The notes beneath the pieces were generated by a model. It saw only the letters and a program-made list of their open reading frames with translations. It ran no database searches and was not told the origin of the DNA. DNA of 64,000 nt from an uncultured Scytonema sp. (GTDB lineage: Bacteria; Cyanobacteriota; Cyanobacteriia; Cyanobacteriales; Nostocaceae), in NCBI GenBank assembly GCA_937873135.1, contig CALMVQ010000120.1:26414-90413 (forward strand), written 5' to 3'. Below, piece after piece: positions 9,497-19,787 of the stretch. The stretch's first letter is position 1. Each line of letters starts with the position of its first letter. The position numbers and the translations under genes are program-made.

Positions 9497-12400
9497 ATGT
9501 TCCGTATGAGTACTGCTTGGGGCTGGTTGCTGGGTATTGGAATTGCTACCTCTGCAAATTGTGCCATAGCTCAGATTACTCCAGATAGCACTCTACCTCG
9601 GAATTCTACGGTCAAACTAGAGGGAAACACTAGAATTATTGAAGGAGGAACGCAAGCAGGGAGGAATTTATTCCATAGCTTTCAGCAGTTTTCTGTACCC
9701 ACTAGTTCCACAGCTTTCTTCAACAATCCTTTAGATATTCAAAATATCATCAGCCGGGTTACAGGTGGCTCAATTTCTAACATTGATGGTTTAATCCGTG
9801 CTCAGGGCACAGCTAACTTATTTCTGCTTAATCCCAATGGAATTATTTTTGGTAGAGGTGCTGCGCTATCAATCGGTGGTTCTTTTCTGGGGACAACGGC
9901 GAGAAGCTTGAAGTTTGCTGATGGTACAGAGTTTGGTGTCAGCAGTCCCCAACAAACCCCCCTCCTAACTGTGAGTGTTCCCATTGGCTTGCAATATAAT
10001 AATAACGGTACTGCGGTTCGTCTCCAAGTGGCATCTCAAGCACAGGATGATAACGGTCAAGTTGTCGGTCTACAAGTCAAGCCTGGTAAAACATTAGCAC
10101 TTGTTGGTGGAGAAGTTCAGTTAAATGGTGGTTCTTTACAGGCAGCAAATGGTCGGATAGAGTTGGGAGGAGTCACGGGTTCGGGAACAGTAGGACTACA
10201 GGTAAATGGTGATAGTTTTTTCTTGAGTTATCCCGTAGATCTACCACTCGCAAATGTCTCCCTACAGGACGCATCTCGAGTTGATGTCACCTCTAAAGGT
10301 GCAGGTAGTATAGTCATTACGGCTCTTAACTTAGATATTTCAGGAAAAAGTGAAATTTTCGCGGGCATTGCGAAAGGATTGACAGCAGATGCATCAGCAG
10401 GAAATATTACACTGAACACCATAGGTAATCTCAGAATCAATCAGTCCCAAGTAGCGAATGTGGCTAATACTGGTACAACTGGGAATGCGGGTAATATTAA
10501 TGTCACTGGTAAAGTTGTTCAATTGACTAATGGCGGACAGCTTCGCACCCGGACTTTAGGAAAAGGTGATGCAGGTAACATTAATATTCAAGCGGGAGAG
10601 ATCTTCATCACTAATCCTGCTTATAGTTTTGCATTTCCTGATGGAGGAGATGATCAGCCTGCATTAGATGCTAGCAATTACAGTAACGATGCTGATGGTG
10701 GTCAAGGAATGGGACGCAGTGGCAACATATCGCTGCAAGCCAATGGTTCAATAACTTTAATTGGAGAGGGTGAAGACAGAGAAAATAAGGTAATTTCCAC
10801 TTATAGCGCTTATGGCGGAAAAGGTGGTGGAGATATCTTACTCAAAGCTAATGATTTCATCTCTTTATCAAATGCTAATCTTGTTAGCAGTAGCTTCAGT
10901 CAAGACAGGGGAGCTGGAAACGTATTGCTTGATGGCAAAGAATCTGTATCTTCAACAAATAATAGTGCAGTTAGTGCCATCAGCTTTGGTAGTGGGAATT
11001 CTGGAAACATCACAATTAAATCTCTTGGTCCTGTAACTTTGCAAGCAAGCCGATTGAGTACCAATATTGGCAGTACAGACCCAACATTCCCAGCAGCACA
11101 AGGTAATGCTGGTAATATCAACTTATCTGGGAGATCTGTGTCTGTAAAGGATGGTGCTTTAGTGACAGCTATATCGACTAACAGTGGAAAACCAGGCAAT
11201 ATTGAGGTCAATGCTCAAGAATTTGTTGAACTTTCAGGTATAGGTCCCTTCCTACTTACACAGAATTCTCGACTAGACGGCAACATATATAGTTCGTTGA
11301 CCACAAGTAGTGATGAGCAGGCCCAAGGTTCGGCTGGTAACATCAATATCAATGTTCCCGCTGGTACCTTACGTTTATCGGATAGTGCAAGTATCAGATC
11401 GGACACTAAAAGCCCCTTTAGTGGCGGTAGTATCAATGTTAATACCAAAATCTTGGAGTTGACTGGCGGTGGGCAAATTTTCACTACAACGAACAGTAGT
11501 GGTAATGCGGGTAATATTAATCTTAACATCACCGAGCGCACCAATATCTCGGGATATAACCCTAACTTTATTACTACACCAGACCAAGCAATTGGTTCTA
11601 CTTTATTAAACAGCGGAGTATTTGCCAATACTTCAAAGACTTCCACAGGCAACGGTGGAGATTTGAATATTACGACGAGGCAATTAGTTGTCCACCATCT
11701 TGGACAACTAAGTGTTAGCACATCTGGTGCTGGCAAGGGAGGGAATTTAAATGTCGTTAAAGCTGATTCCGTGCAACTGCTTGGTCGCTCTGCTGATGGT
11801 AGCGTTTCCAGTGGGTTGTTTGCTACTCAAGAAATCCCAGATGCATCTGGGGATGCGGGTAACCTAACAATTAATACTCGTGAATTGGTTATTCGCGATG
11901 GGGCAGGTGTGTTTGTAAACAGTCTGGGAACAGGATCAGCAGGCAACTTAACAGTAAATGCTGGCTCTATTCGTTTAGATAATAACTCTATGCTGAGTGC
12001 TAACACTCGCAGTAGTAGTACTGAGACTAATAAGCAGCAAGCGACTATCATCTTGCGTTCTGGAAATTTGATATTAAGTCGTGGTAGCAACATCACCACC
12101 AACGCTACAGGTAGCAACGTCATTGGTGGCAACATCAATATTGACACTGATGTTTTAGCTGCTGTAGAAAATAGCCGCATCAGCGCGAACTCTGCTGACT
12201 CTCGTGGAGGTAAAGTTACAATCTCTACTCAAGGCATTTTTCTCTCCCCTGATAGTCATATTACTGCCAGTGGGGCAAATCCTCAGTTAAATGGTACGGT
12301 GCAAATTAATATCCCCGAAATAGACCCCAGTCATAGTTTTGTGATCCTACCCTCAATTCTGCTCAACACAAGAGCATTAATTGCCTCCAGTTGTTCTGCT

Positions 12401-12688
12401 TATCTTCAAGGAGATAGTACCTTCGTGGTTACCGGACGCGGGGGCTTACCCCCTAGCCCTGATGATCCTCTTAGTAGTGACGCAGTTTGGACAGATACCC
12501 GCTTACCAACGGTAACACCGCCGAATTACGCGAGAAAGCGCACTGCCTTACTAGCCTCAAAGCCAAATACTGTAGAAATTGTCCCTGCAACTGGTTGGGT
12601 ATTAAACGACAAAGGAGAAATTACTCTAATATCATCTGCATTTAATGCTACTAGTATAGGCACGACTCCTCCCTGTTCTCAACATTGA
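9497..12688 (+). CDS. Filamentous-haemagglutinin N-terminal (TPS) domain secreted protein
   Basis: Signal-like N-terminus; LFLLNPNGIIFGRGAALSIGGSFLGTTARSL and many GNAGNINI repeats. Confidence 0.95.
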   Translation: MFRMSTAWGWLLGIGIATSANCAIAQITPDSTLPRNSTVKLEGNTRIIEGGTQAGRNLFHSFQQFSVPTSSTAFFNNPLDIQNIISRVTGGSISNIDGLIRAQGTANLFLLNPNGIIFGRGAALSIGGSFLGTTARSLKFADGTEFGVSSPQQTPLLTVSVPIGLQYNNNGTAVRLQVASQAQDDNGQVVGLQVKPGKTLALVGGEVQLNGGSLQAANGRIELGGVTGSGTVGLQVNGDSFFLSYPVDLPLANVSLQDASRVDVTSKGAGSIVITALNLDISGKSEIFAGIAKGLTADASAGNITLNTIGNLRINQSQVANVANTGTTGNAGNINVTGKVVQLTNGGQLRTRTLGKGDAGNINIQAGEIFITNPAYSFAFPDGGDDQPALDASNYSNDADGGQGMGRSGNISLQANGSITLIGEGEDRENKVISTYSAYGGKGGGDILLKANDFISLSNANLVSSSFSQDRGAGNVLLDGKESVSSTNNSAVSAISFGSGNSGNITIKSLGPVTLQASRLSTNIGSTDPTFPAAQGNAGNINLSGRSVSVKDGALVTAISTNSGKPGNIEVNAQEFVELSGIGPFLLTQNSRLDGNIYSSLTTSSDEQAQGSAGNININVPAGTLRLSDSASIRSDTKSPFSGGSINVNTKILELTGGGQIFTTTNSSGNAGNINLNITERTNISGYNPNFITTPDQAIGSTLLNSGVFANTSKTSTGNGGDLNITTRQLVVHHLGQLSVSTSGAGKGGNLNVVKADSVQLLGRSADGSVSSGLFATQEIPDASGDAGNLTINTRELVIRDGAGVFVNSLGTGSAGNLTVNAGSIRLDNNSMLSANTRSSSTETNKQQATIILRSGNLILSRGSNITTNATGSNVIGGNINIDTDVLAAVENSRISANSADSRGGKVTISTQGIFLSPDSHITASGANPQLNGTVQINIPEIDPSHSFVILPSILLNTRALIASSCSAYLQGDSTFVVTGRGGLPPSPDDPLSSDAVWTDTRLPTVTPPNYARKRTALLASKPNTVEIVPATGWVLNDKGEITLISSAFNATSIGTTPPCSQH

Positions 12689-13031
12689 AGTTGTACGGAA
12701 GCTTTTGCTGGTAATAGGTAAGGTACCGCAACAAAGTCATTAATGAAGCGATGTTAGCATGTATTCGCAACACCTTAGCTAGGGTGTGCACAAAGAATAT
12801 AATCCATGATTAAGGAGTTTAATGGAGAGTCCGCAAGAAGTTATACTCATTTGCTCTACCATTGGAAAGAAACTTAAAATCTTCATTCTCAAGAAAGAGT
12901 TTTTCAAGTCGCTTCTCTGATTAAATTTTTGTCATATAAGAAAACTGATGTGCGTTCTCGAGCGTATTAGTTGGTATGCTAGGGTCGGAAAAGTTTTGCA
13001 AGGTAATCAATTTAATCAGTGAGGGCATATT

Positions 13032-13646
13032 ATGGAATCACCTAAGGATACTGTAGAATCAGCAAAAGAATCAGCAAAAGATGCTGCGGAATCAGTAAAG
13101 GAATCCACTTTGAATGTGGCCGACTCAGCTAAGGGTGCTGTGCAATCAGCAAAAGAATCTGCTTTGAATGCGGTGGGATCAGTGAAGCAAAACGTAGATA
13201 AGCTAGCGGAAAATATCACTACACCACAAGAATCGCTACCAGCAAAAACTGATGCTCATGAACTCAAGTCTAATTTAGAATGGGGCAGACCTGGTTTTAC
13301 AATCCTGGATGTGCGCGATCGCCAAACATACAACCAAGGTCATATTATGGGCGCAATGTCTATGCCAAGTGATGAATTGGTAGATAGAGCTGTATCCTCT
13401 TTATCGAAAAGCCGTGATATTTACGTGTACGCTGAAAGTAATGAACAATCGGCACAAGCAGCACAATCATTGAAAAGTGCAGGGTTTGAGCGTGTATCGG
13501 AACTCAATGGTGGTTTGACTGCATGGAAGGAAATTGGTGGTCCGACAGAAGGAGTTGTAGAATCACAGACTCCTCCAGGTGCAGACGAATATAATGTTGT
13601 GGCTCGGATACAGAATCACGCTGAAACACAGCAGAAAAAAGTCTAA
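13032..13646 (+). CDS. Rhodanese-like domain protein with N-terminal amphipathic Ala/Ser/Lys repeats
   Basis: ESAKESAKDAAESVKES repeats; ILDVRDRQTYNQGHIMGAMSMP and ELNGGLTAWKEIGG. Confidence 0.88.
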   Translation: MESPKDTVESAKESAKDAAESVKESTLNVADSAKGAVQSAKESALNAVGSVKQNVDKLAENITTPQESLPAKTDAHELKSNLEWGRPGFTILDVRDRQTYNQGHIMGAMSMPSDELVDRAVSSLSKSRDIYVYAESNEQSAQAAQSLKSAGFERVSELNGGLTAWKEIGGPTEGVVESQTPPGADEYNVVARIQNHAETQQKKV

Positions 13647-13696
13647 TTGAACATTAATAGTGAGGAAAATAAAATTGTGACTCCTCACTATAGCTA

Positions 13697-14359
13697 TTAA
13701 TGTTCAAATAAATCTTTGAATTGCAATAAATCCAAGGAAACAAGAGTTGGCAAACACTGGAAGCACTCTTGGGCAATTTCTAATCGTTCTTCTCTTTGCA
13801 GCATTTGGCTCAATTTCTGTCGCATACTAATTAAGTAACGTACATCATTAGCTGCGTAACTGAGTTGAGATGCTGATAGATTTTTGGCGTTTCCCCAGTC
13901 AGAACTTTGAGAGCTTTTGTCTAATTCTACTTGTTCCAACTCTTGTACTAATTCTTTAAGTCCGTGGCGTTGAGTATACGTGCGAACTAACTTACTAGCA
14001 ATTTTGGTACAGAAAACGGGTTGAACCAGAATATGCAGATAATGGCGCAATGTAGCAAGGTCGAAACGAGCAAAATGGAAGATTTTAACAATATTCGTCG
14101 CTTCTAACAGTTTTTTTAAGTTAGGAGCATCAGTTTGTTTTAGTGCAATACGGATGGCTGTCACCTTACCCTCACTATTGCACAGCTGGACGAGACACAA
14201 GCGATCGCGCTGCGGTATTAGTCCCATAGTTTCTGTATCTACAGCGATCGCCTCAGCTTGTAAATACTCAGAGAGAGCAGAATCACTAAGATCGTGATCA
14301 CAAACCTGAAAGTCTTCCATGAATCTGATAGAGTCCAGTAGAATATCTATATTATCCAA
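13697..14359 (-). CDS. Ribonuclease D-like 3'-5' exonuclease
   Basis: VDTETMGLIPQRDRLCLVQLC and YAANDVRYLISMRQKL (DEDDy exonuclease motifs). Confidence 0.93.
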   Translation of the reverse strand: MDNIDILLDSIRFMEDFQVCDHDLSDSALSEYLQAEAIAVDTETMGLIPQRDRLCLVQLCNSEGKVTAIRIALKQTDAPNLKKLLEATNIVKIFHFARFDLATLRHYLHILVQPVFCTKIASKLVRTYTQRHGLKELVQELEQVELDKSSQSSDWGNAKNLSASQLSYAANDVRYLISMRQKLSQMLQREERLEIAQECFQCLPTLVSLDLLQFKDLFEH

Positions 14360-14555
14360 TTACTAATGAATATTAAGTTGGTTGATTGAAATAAACAAGA
14401 CTTTAGCTTACAGTCGTTTAGTTGTTTGCTGTTCTCTCGAAAAGGTGGCGACAGAAATAACTAGACAGTTGGAAAGACCTTTAAAACCAAGCTTTGTGTG
14501 TTTTTCTCTCTTAACTTCTGACTCCTAAGTTAATTATGAATTGTACCAGATACAC

Positions 14556-15074
14556 TTATCTGCTGCGAGAACGAAGAAAAATTTGGGTGAGATAAACGTC
14601 GCCTTTACTATTAGTAGCAACACCAATCCCAGTTAAATTGTAGTTACCTTTAAGATTATGAAGATGTCCCGGACTGTGAATCCAATCAATGATCGCTTCA
14701 TTAGCAGGATCGCTGTATCCCCTATTAAAGGCTAAATTTTCTGCTGCACTTCTATAGGGAATAGGGATAGCATTGACTCGTTTTTCAAATCCTTTATGGC
14801 TAAATGGAACTTGCCCGCTTGCCATATTTTGACTGTGAATCCTTGCCTGACGAGAGATCTTGGAACTCAGAGAAAGTTTTGACAAACCCTTAGTAACCCG
14901 ATATCTGTTAATTTGGTTAAAAACTGACTTTTCCAAATCAGTAGTTTTAACTGTAGTTGTGGATAGTGCAACTTGATTTGAGGTGGAAGTGTTTCCTCGG
15001 ATAGCACTGGTTGTTAATCCACTGGCAAGGACAAGCATACTTAAAGCAAAGCCAAAAGCAGTTTGTCGGAGCAT
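14556..15074 (-). CDS. CAP (SCP/PR-1) domain protein, probably secreted
   Basis: HSQNMASGQVPFSHKGFEKRV, AAENLAFNRGY, IDWIHSPGHLHNLKGNYNLTGIGVA. Confidence 0.93.
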   Translation of the reverse strand: MLRQTAFGFALSMLVLASGLTTSAIRGNTSTSNQVALSTTTVKTTDLEKSVFNQINRYRVTKGLSKLSLSSKISRQARIHSQNMASGQVPFSHKGFEKRVNAIPIPYRSAAENLAFNRGYSDPANEAIIDWIHSPGHLHNLKGNYNLTGIGVATNSKGDVYLTQIFLRSRSR

Positions 15075-15541
15075 AGAGAATTACGTAATGTGTAGAGTTA
15101 TGAGACGCATCCTCTGGTTGTTTGTTTCTTGATATACCTGTCGGCACAATTCAGCACTTCAGTAGTCAATAGTTAACGATGAAAGAAATTTTGTCGCTTC
15201 GGTAACACTACCGCCAGTTCTGACAAACTATATAGGCTGATAGCTGATAGCTAAAGGCTTATGAACTGCGGCAGCATTGTGTGTCGGAATCTTTTATCCA
15301 TCAGCTTTTACCTCCTAACGTTCTGATTGCACAAAAACCTCCCGACTCATGTGGAAGCCCATATATGTATGTAGTAAAGCTCTTGAAGACGAATTCGCCC
15401 TTCAGGCATGGAAGGAAACACATGAGCAGCATGTACGGATTTAAAGAGTGAGAAATTCACCAACACTGTATTATTGATTATAGGGCAGGATAGGTAATGT
15501 AGAAGTAACTTTTGAGCTAATTTCTCCAACATTTAAAGTAT

Positions 15542-15889
15542 ATGGCATCGGTAAAAGGCAAATCTTCTGATAACCATGTGAGCTATCGCGAATTTGGCGA
15601 AGACAACTCAGCAGCGACAGAAAGACCAATTCAAGAACTCCCCCCTGTACAGCAAAACTTGCGAGTGCAAGCAACTCGGACTGGACGTAAAGGTAAAACT
15701 GTAACAGTCATTACAGGTTTTCATCTTAAACCAGAAACTTTACAAGCGTTACTAAAACAGTTGAAAACTCAGTGTGGCACAGGTGGTACAGTGAAAGAAA
15801 ATGAAATAGAGATTCAGGGCGAACACAAGCAGAAAGTTATAGAGTTTTTGACTAAGCTAGGTTACAAAGCCAAAATCAGTGGTGGTTAA
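15542..15889 (+). CDS. SUI1/YciH-type translation initiation factor
   Basis: RVQATRTGRKGKTVTVITGF, LKTQCGTGGTVKENEIEIQGEHKQKV. Confidence 0.95.
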   Translation: MASVKGKSSDNHVSYREFGEDNSAATERPIQELPPVQQNLRVQATRTGRKGKTVTVITGFHLKPETLQALLKQLKTQCGTGGTVKENEIEIQGEHKQKVIEFLTKLGYKAKISGG

Positions 15890-15927
15890 AATTTCGTCGT
15901 TTGTAATTACAAATGACTAATGACCGT

Positions 15928-16515
15928 TTATAGAGGAATTAATTCAGGATAATACTGCAACAAATGGTCGTTGCTCAGTTCTTCACCTAAACGCGCTGGG
16001 GAAAAATGCACTTGAATTGCCATAAGTTTATGACTGTAATGCAAGTTAATTAAGGCTTTCAAAGCTTCTTTCAAAGCTTGGATGTTGGAAATATCTGTTT
16101 CCAGTTCTGGGACTTCTCCTTCGTAAGCTACTGTTATCATTACGATAACGTTACGCGTTACAGGTAAGGATAAAGGTTCGTTGACTTCATTAGAACGGAA
16201 CTCAGGTTCGCTTAAGTAACGTTCGGCGGAGTCTGTAAATAATTCATTTACATAGTCTCCTGCCTCACCCTCATCCCAAAAGACATCACCTTCATTAGCA
16301 GCTGACCGCCAATATTCATCGTATTGCAGTAAAGTTTGGCAAATTTCTACCAATCCTTCTCCTAAAACTTCTAGGTCACCATGACCATCGATTGCTGCCC
16401 GTGCATTACGATTCAACATACCTAGGATTGGCGCTACTTCAGACCCTGATAAATGCAGCATCATCCGAAAGACGACGTAGCGAGTCCGACCTATCATTCT
16501 ATTAAAAGCACGCAT
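15928..16515 (-). CDS. DUF1517-like conserved protein
   Basis: 195 aa ORF; TVAYEGEVPELETDISNIQALKEALKALINL resembles the DUF1517 C-terminus. Confidence 0.65.
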   Translation of the reverse strand: MRAFNRMIGRTRYVVFRMMLHLSGSEVAPILGMLNRNARAAIDGHGDLEVLGEGLVEICQTLLQYDEYWRSAANEGDVFWDEGEAGDYVNELFTDSAERYLSEPEFRSNEVNEPLSLPVTRNVIVMITVAYEGEVPELETDISNIQALKEALKALINLHYSHKLMAIQVHFSPARLGEELSNDHLLQYYPELIPL

Positions 16516-16842
16516 TTTGTTCTCCTGATATTTTTGTTTTTTTTGTTGCTTGTTAGTTGTTGGATGTTAGCTATATATTAAAGAGTTTACCTACCTGATC
16601 AGCATCGATTAATTAGCATAGCTCAAGTCGGCAACCATGAGATTTGCTCCGCTTAGGTGACGACACCATGAAAGTCTTGCTCCTCCTACTGCCGATTTTG
16701 CCAAAAATCCTTCTATGGTTATAAATCAAGCCATAAAATAAGTAACTGGTAAAACTGGAAATTGCTTATTAGTACTGCTTACCAATTTGAAAAGTTGGTA
16801 AAGTATGCAGAAATTAACTCAAGGGGAAAATGGCAGAATCAC

Positions 16843-17679
16843 ATGAATATTGGTATTTTGGGACTTGGATTGATAGGTGGTTCTTTAGGTTTAGATTTGC
16901 GATCGCAGGGACATCACGTCATCGGAGTGAGTCGCCGTGAATCTACTTGCCAAAGGGCGATCGCCTTGGGCTGTGTAGATACGGCGTCAGTTGACATGAC
17001 ACTGCTTAAAGCAACAGAGATAGTATTTATTTGTACACCATTAGCGTTGATCATTCCCACATTTGAGGAACTAATCACGCATCTACCTTCGACGACTGTC
17101 GTAACTGATGTTGGCTCAGTGAAAGCACCGATAGTCGAGGCGCTTTCTCCTATTTGGGAAAATTTTATCGGCGGACACCCAATGGCAGGAACAACTGAGA
17201 ACGGTATAGAAGCAGCCATGCGGAATTTATTTTTCCAGAAACCTTATGTGCTGACTCCACTAGCAACAACACCACCAGAGGCAATTACAGTTGTCGAGAA
17301 AATTGTGCAACAGCTTGAAGCGACTCTTTACTTTTGTTCTCCACAAGAACACGACAGTGCTGTTAGTTCGATTTCTCATTTACCTGTGATGGTCAGTGCT
17401 TCTTTGATTGCCGCTTGTCTGAGTGAAGACCCAAATACTTTACAACTAGCCCAAAAGCTTGCGAGTTCGGGCTTTCGAGATACAAGTCGAGTTGGTGGTG
17501 GCAATCCAGAGTTAGGAGTGATGATGGCACGGTACAATCGCTCTTGTTTGTTGCAAAGTCTCCTACAGTATCGCCACAATCTCGACGAATTCATTAACTT
17601 GATAGACCTTGAAGATTGGGCAACATTGGAGGAAAAACTACAGTTAAATCAACAAGTACGACCTAAATTTATTGACTAA
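16843..17679 (+). CDS. tyrA: Prephenate/arogenate dehydrogenase
   Basis: MNIGILGLGLIGGSLGLDLRSQGHHVIGVSRR and GGHPMAGTTENGIEAA; internal ATG at 16843 preferred over 16762. Confidence 0.93.
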   Translation: MNIGILGLGLIGGSLGLDLRSQGHHVIGVSRRESTCQRAIALGCVDTASVDMTLLKATEIVFICTPLALIIPTFEELITHLPSTTVVTDVGSVKAPIVEALSPIWENFIGGHPMAGTTENGIEAAMRNLFFQKPYVLTPLATTPPEAITVVEKIVQQLEATLYFCSPQEHDSAVSSISHLPVMVSASLIAACLSEDPNTLQLAQKLASSGFRDTSRVGGGNPELGVMMARYNRSCLLQSLLQYRHNLDEFINLIDLEDWATLEEKLQLNQQVRPKFID

Positions 17680-17839
17680 TCACGTAAGTTGCTAGTTAGT
17701 GCTTGTAATGCTACCACTCCTTTCGCTGTTCGTAGATTACCGTTTAGCCAGATCTTAAGCCTGTCAGGTAGAGTGTGTGAGAAGAAATTGCATCGTTAAT
17801 CTTATACCGATTCGGGAGTCAATAAAAAACAACAGAATT

Positions 17840-19159
17840 ATGAAAAAACATGTCATGTTTGTTTCGTTTCCTCTACTTGGTCACGCCAATCAAATGATTG
17901 CACTAGCTCAAGAGTTAGTATGTAGAGGTTACCAAGTCAGTTTTGTTATTGCCGAAGAAGCTAGGGAATGGCTCGCTAATACTGACGCTCATTTTATCCC
18001 CTGGAACTCAAGACTAGGCACAAATGGTGAAGGGATTGATGATCACAAAAAAGATATTTGGCAAAGGAGTTCTCAGGAACCAAGCGTCTGGCGCGGTGAA
18101 AAAATCATTTGGAATGAGCTTATTGATTCGTATGTTGTTATGTACGAAACGCTGAAACCTATTGTTCAGCAGTATAGCCCCGATATTCTAGTTATTGATC
18201 GCGCTGTTACTCCAGCGATGGACTTAGCCCAGCAGGTGAATTTGCCCTACATTATTCACACTCGATTCTTGGGTAACTTTGTCCCAGCCAGTTCTAAATA
18301 TCCTCGCTTCGGAACATCTTATTCTGTACATATGAATCTATGGCAGCGCTGTCTGAATTTCTTTAGACCTTATTGGTTACAGTTGCTCTTTTTCCCTACT
18401 ACGAGAAAGTTTAATCAGGTTCGCAGACAGTGTTCCGACAAAAAAAAATTGAACGATCCTTTGAGTCAACGTCCCATGATTGTCGGTACAACTTTTGGCA
18501 TTGAATTTCCACGCCCACTACCTCCCTTTGTACACTTAGTTGGACCCATTTTCCCAAAAACAATTAAGCCTCTGAGCGCTTCTCTAAATAAATGGTTGGA
18601 AGAGGAAAAAGAAAGTCAGGGAGTCGTCTATATTGCTTTTGGCACTCTTGCTACTCTTGAAACCAGGCAAGCTAAAACATTAGTAGAAGGGCTTACCGAT
18701 AATAGATTTCGAGTACTGTGGTCTTTACGTAAGAACCAACACCATATTCTGCCTACACTACCATCCTCCTTCCGCATCGAAAACTTTGTTTCGCAACAAG
18801 CAGTCCTCTCTCATCCAGCTATTCGCGCCTTTATCAGTCATTGTGGTATGAACAGCATTAACGAGGCTTTGTATTGGGGAAAACCAATTCTAGGGTTACC
18901 ATTATTTGGAGATCAGCACTACAACGCAGCCCGTATTGTGGACTTGGGTGCTGGTTTAAAGCTGGACAAACAACATTTTGATAGTGATGAGGTTCGCCGA
19001 AAAATTATTGAGATTTTCAGTAATACAAGCTACACTGAAGCTGCACATGGTATGTCGGTCTTAATGAAAAGTACCGGAGGACGAGACAAAGCTGCAGACA
19101 TTGTAGAGACAACACTCGTTGAAGGCATCAGCCACCGAGGATCGAGATCTTTTGAGTAA
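17840..19159 (+). CDS. UGT/MGT-type glycosyltransferase (GT1)
   Basis: MKKHVMFVSFPLLGHANQMIALAQEL; FISHCGMNSINEALYWGKPILGLPLFGDQHYNAARI. Confidence 0.92.
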   Translation: MKKHVMFVSFPLLGHANQMIALAQELVCRGYQVSFVIAEEAREWLANTDAHFIPWNSRLGTNGEGIDDHKKDIWQRSSQEPSVWRGEKIIWNELIDSYVVMYETLKPIVQQYSPDILVIDRAVTPAMDLAQQVNLPYIIHTRFLGNFVPASSKYPRFGTSYSVHMNLWQRCLNFFRPYWLQLLFFPTTRKFNQVRRQCSDKKKLNDPLSQRPMIVGTTFGIEFPRPLPPFVHLVGPIFPKTIKPLSASLNKWLEEEKESQGVVYIAFGTLATLETRQAKTLVEGLTDNRFRVLWSLRKNQHHILPTLPSSFRIENFVSQQAVLSHPAIRAFISHCGMNSINEALYWGKPILGLPLFGDQHYNAARIVDLGAGLKLDKQHFDSDEVRRKIIEIFSNTSYTEAAHGMSVLMKSTGGRDKAADIVETTLVEGISHRGSRSFE

Positions 19160-19787
19160 AAAATAGCGTTTTTGGTCTTGTTTTCGCAGAAGTTCTGGTG
19201 AACCACCGATGATTGCTGCAAAGTTTACTCCACCTTAACTCACATCTTGCACCTGGAAAAATTGATAGAGTTTAATTACTCAGTATGAAACCGAGTACCC
19301 TTGACCTATCTAGAAAAGCCGAGAAAAAGAAGGTATCTTTATCATTGATATCTTGAAATTGCCTGTGTTTGTACGCATAGGTGCAAGATATGAGTTAAGT
19401 ATGATTAAGGCTCGTTTAGCAATGCTAAAGTTCTGTTTTGCGGGCAATCGCGCCACTAATGCAACAGTCTAAAATAATTACTTGTTGCTGCGATTAACTT
19501 TCATTCCTGCATTCATGTAGAGTACTGGCAGCTACTGCTGTTCGCTCTTATCAGTCTCCTTTGCTCCTTTGGGGTTTCACTCCTTACCAGCTCAAGCTTA
19601 GCAATCTCATCCTTGAGACTGTAACCAGAGAAGTAAAATAGTAACAGACTTTATAAACCTTAATCAGAGAGCTAAAATATTACAATCCGACTTTTCATAA
19701 TAGCTTAATAAATATGCAACAAATTTGTCACAAATTATTCTTAGATTATAAATATATATATTATCTGTAAATTCCTACAAAAGGCAC

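Noticed and set aside
10900-12180. Several antisense ORFs within the haemagglutinin-like gene
   Set aside because: Antisense frames kept open by the repetitive GN-rich coding sequence.
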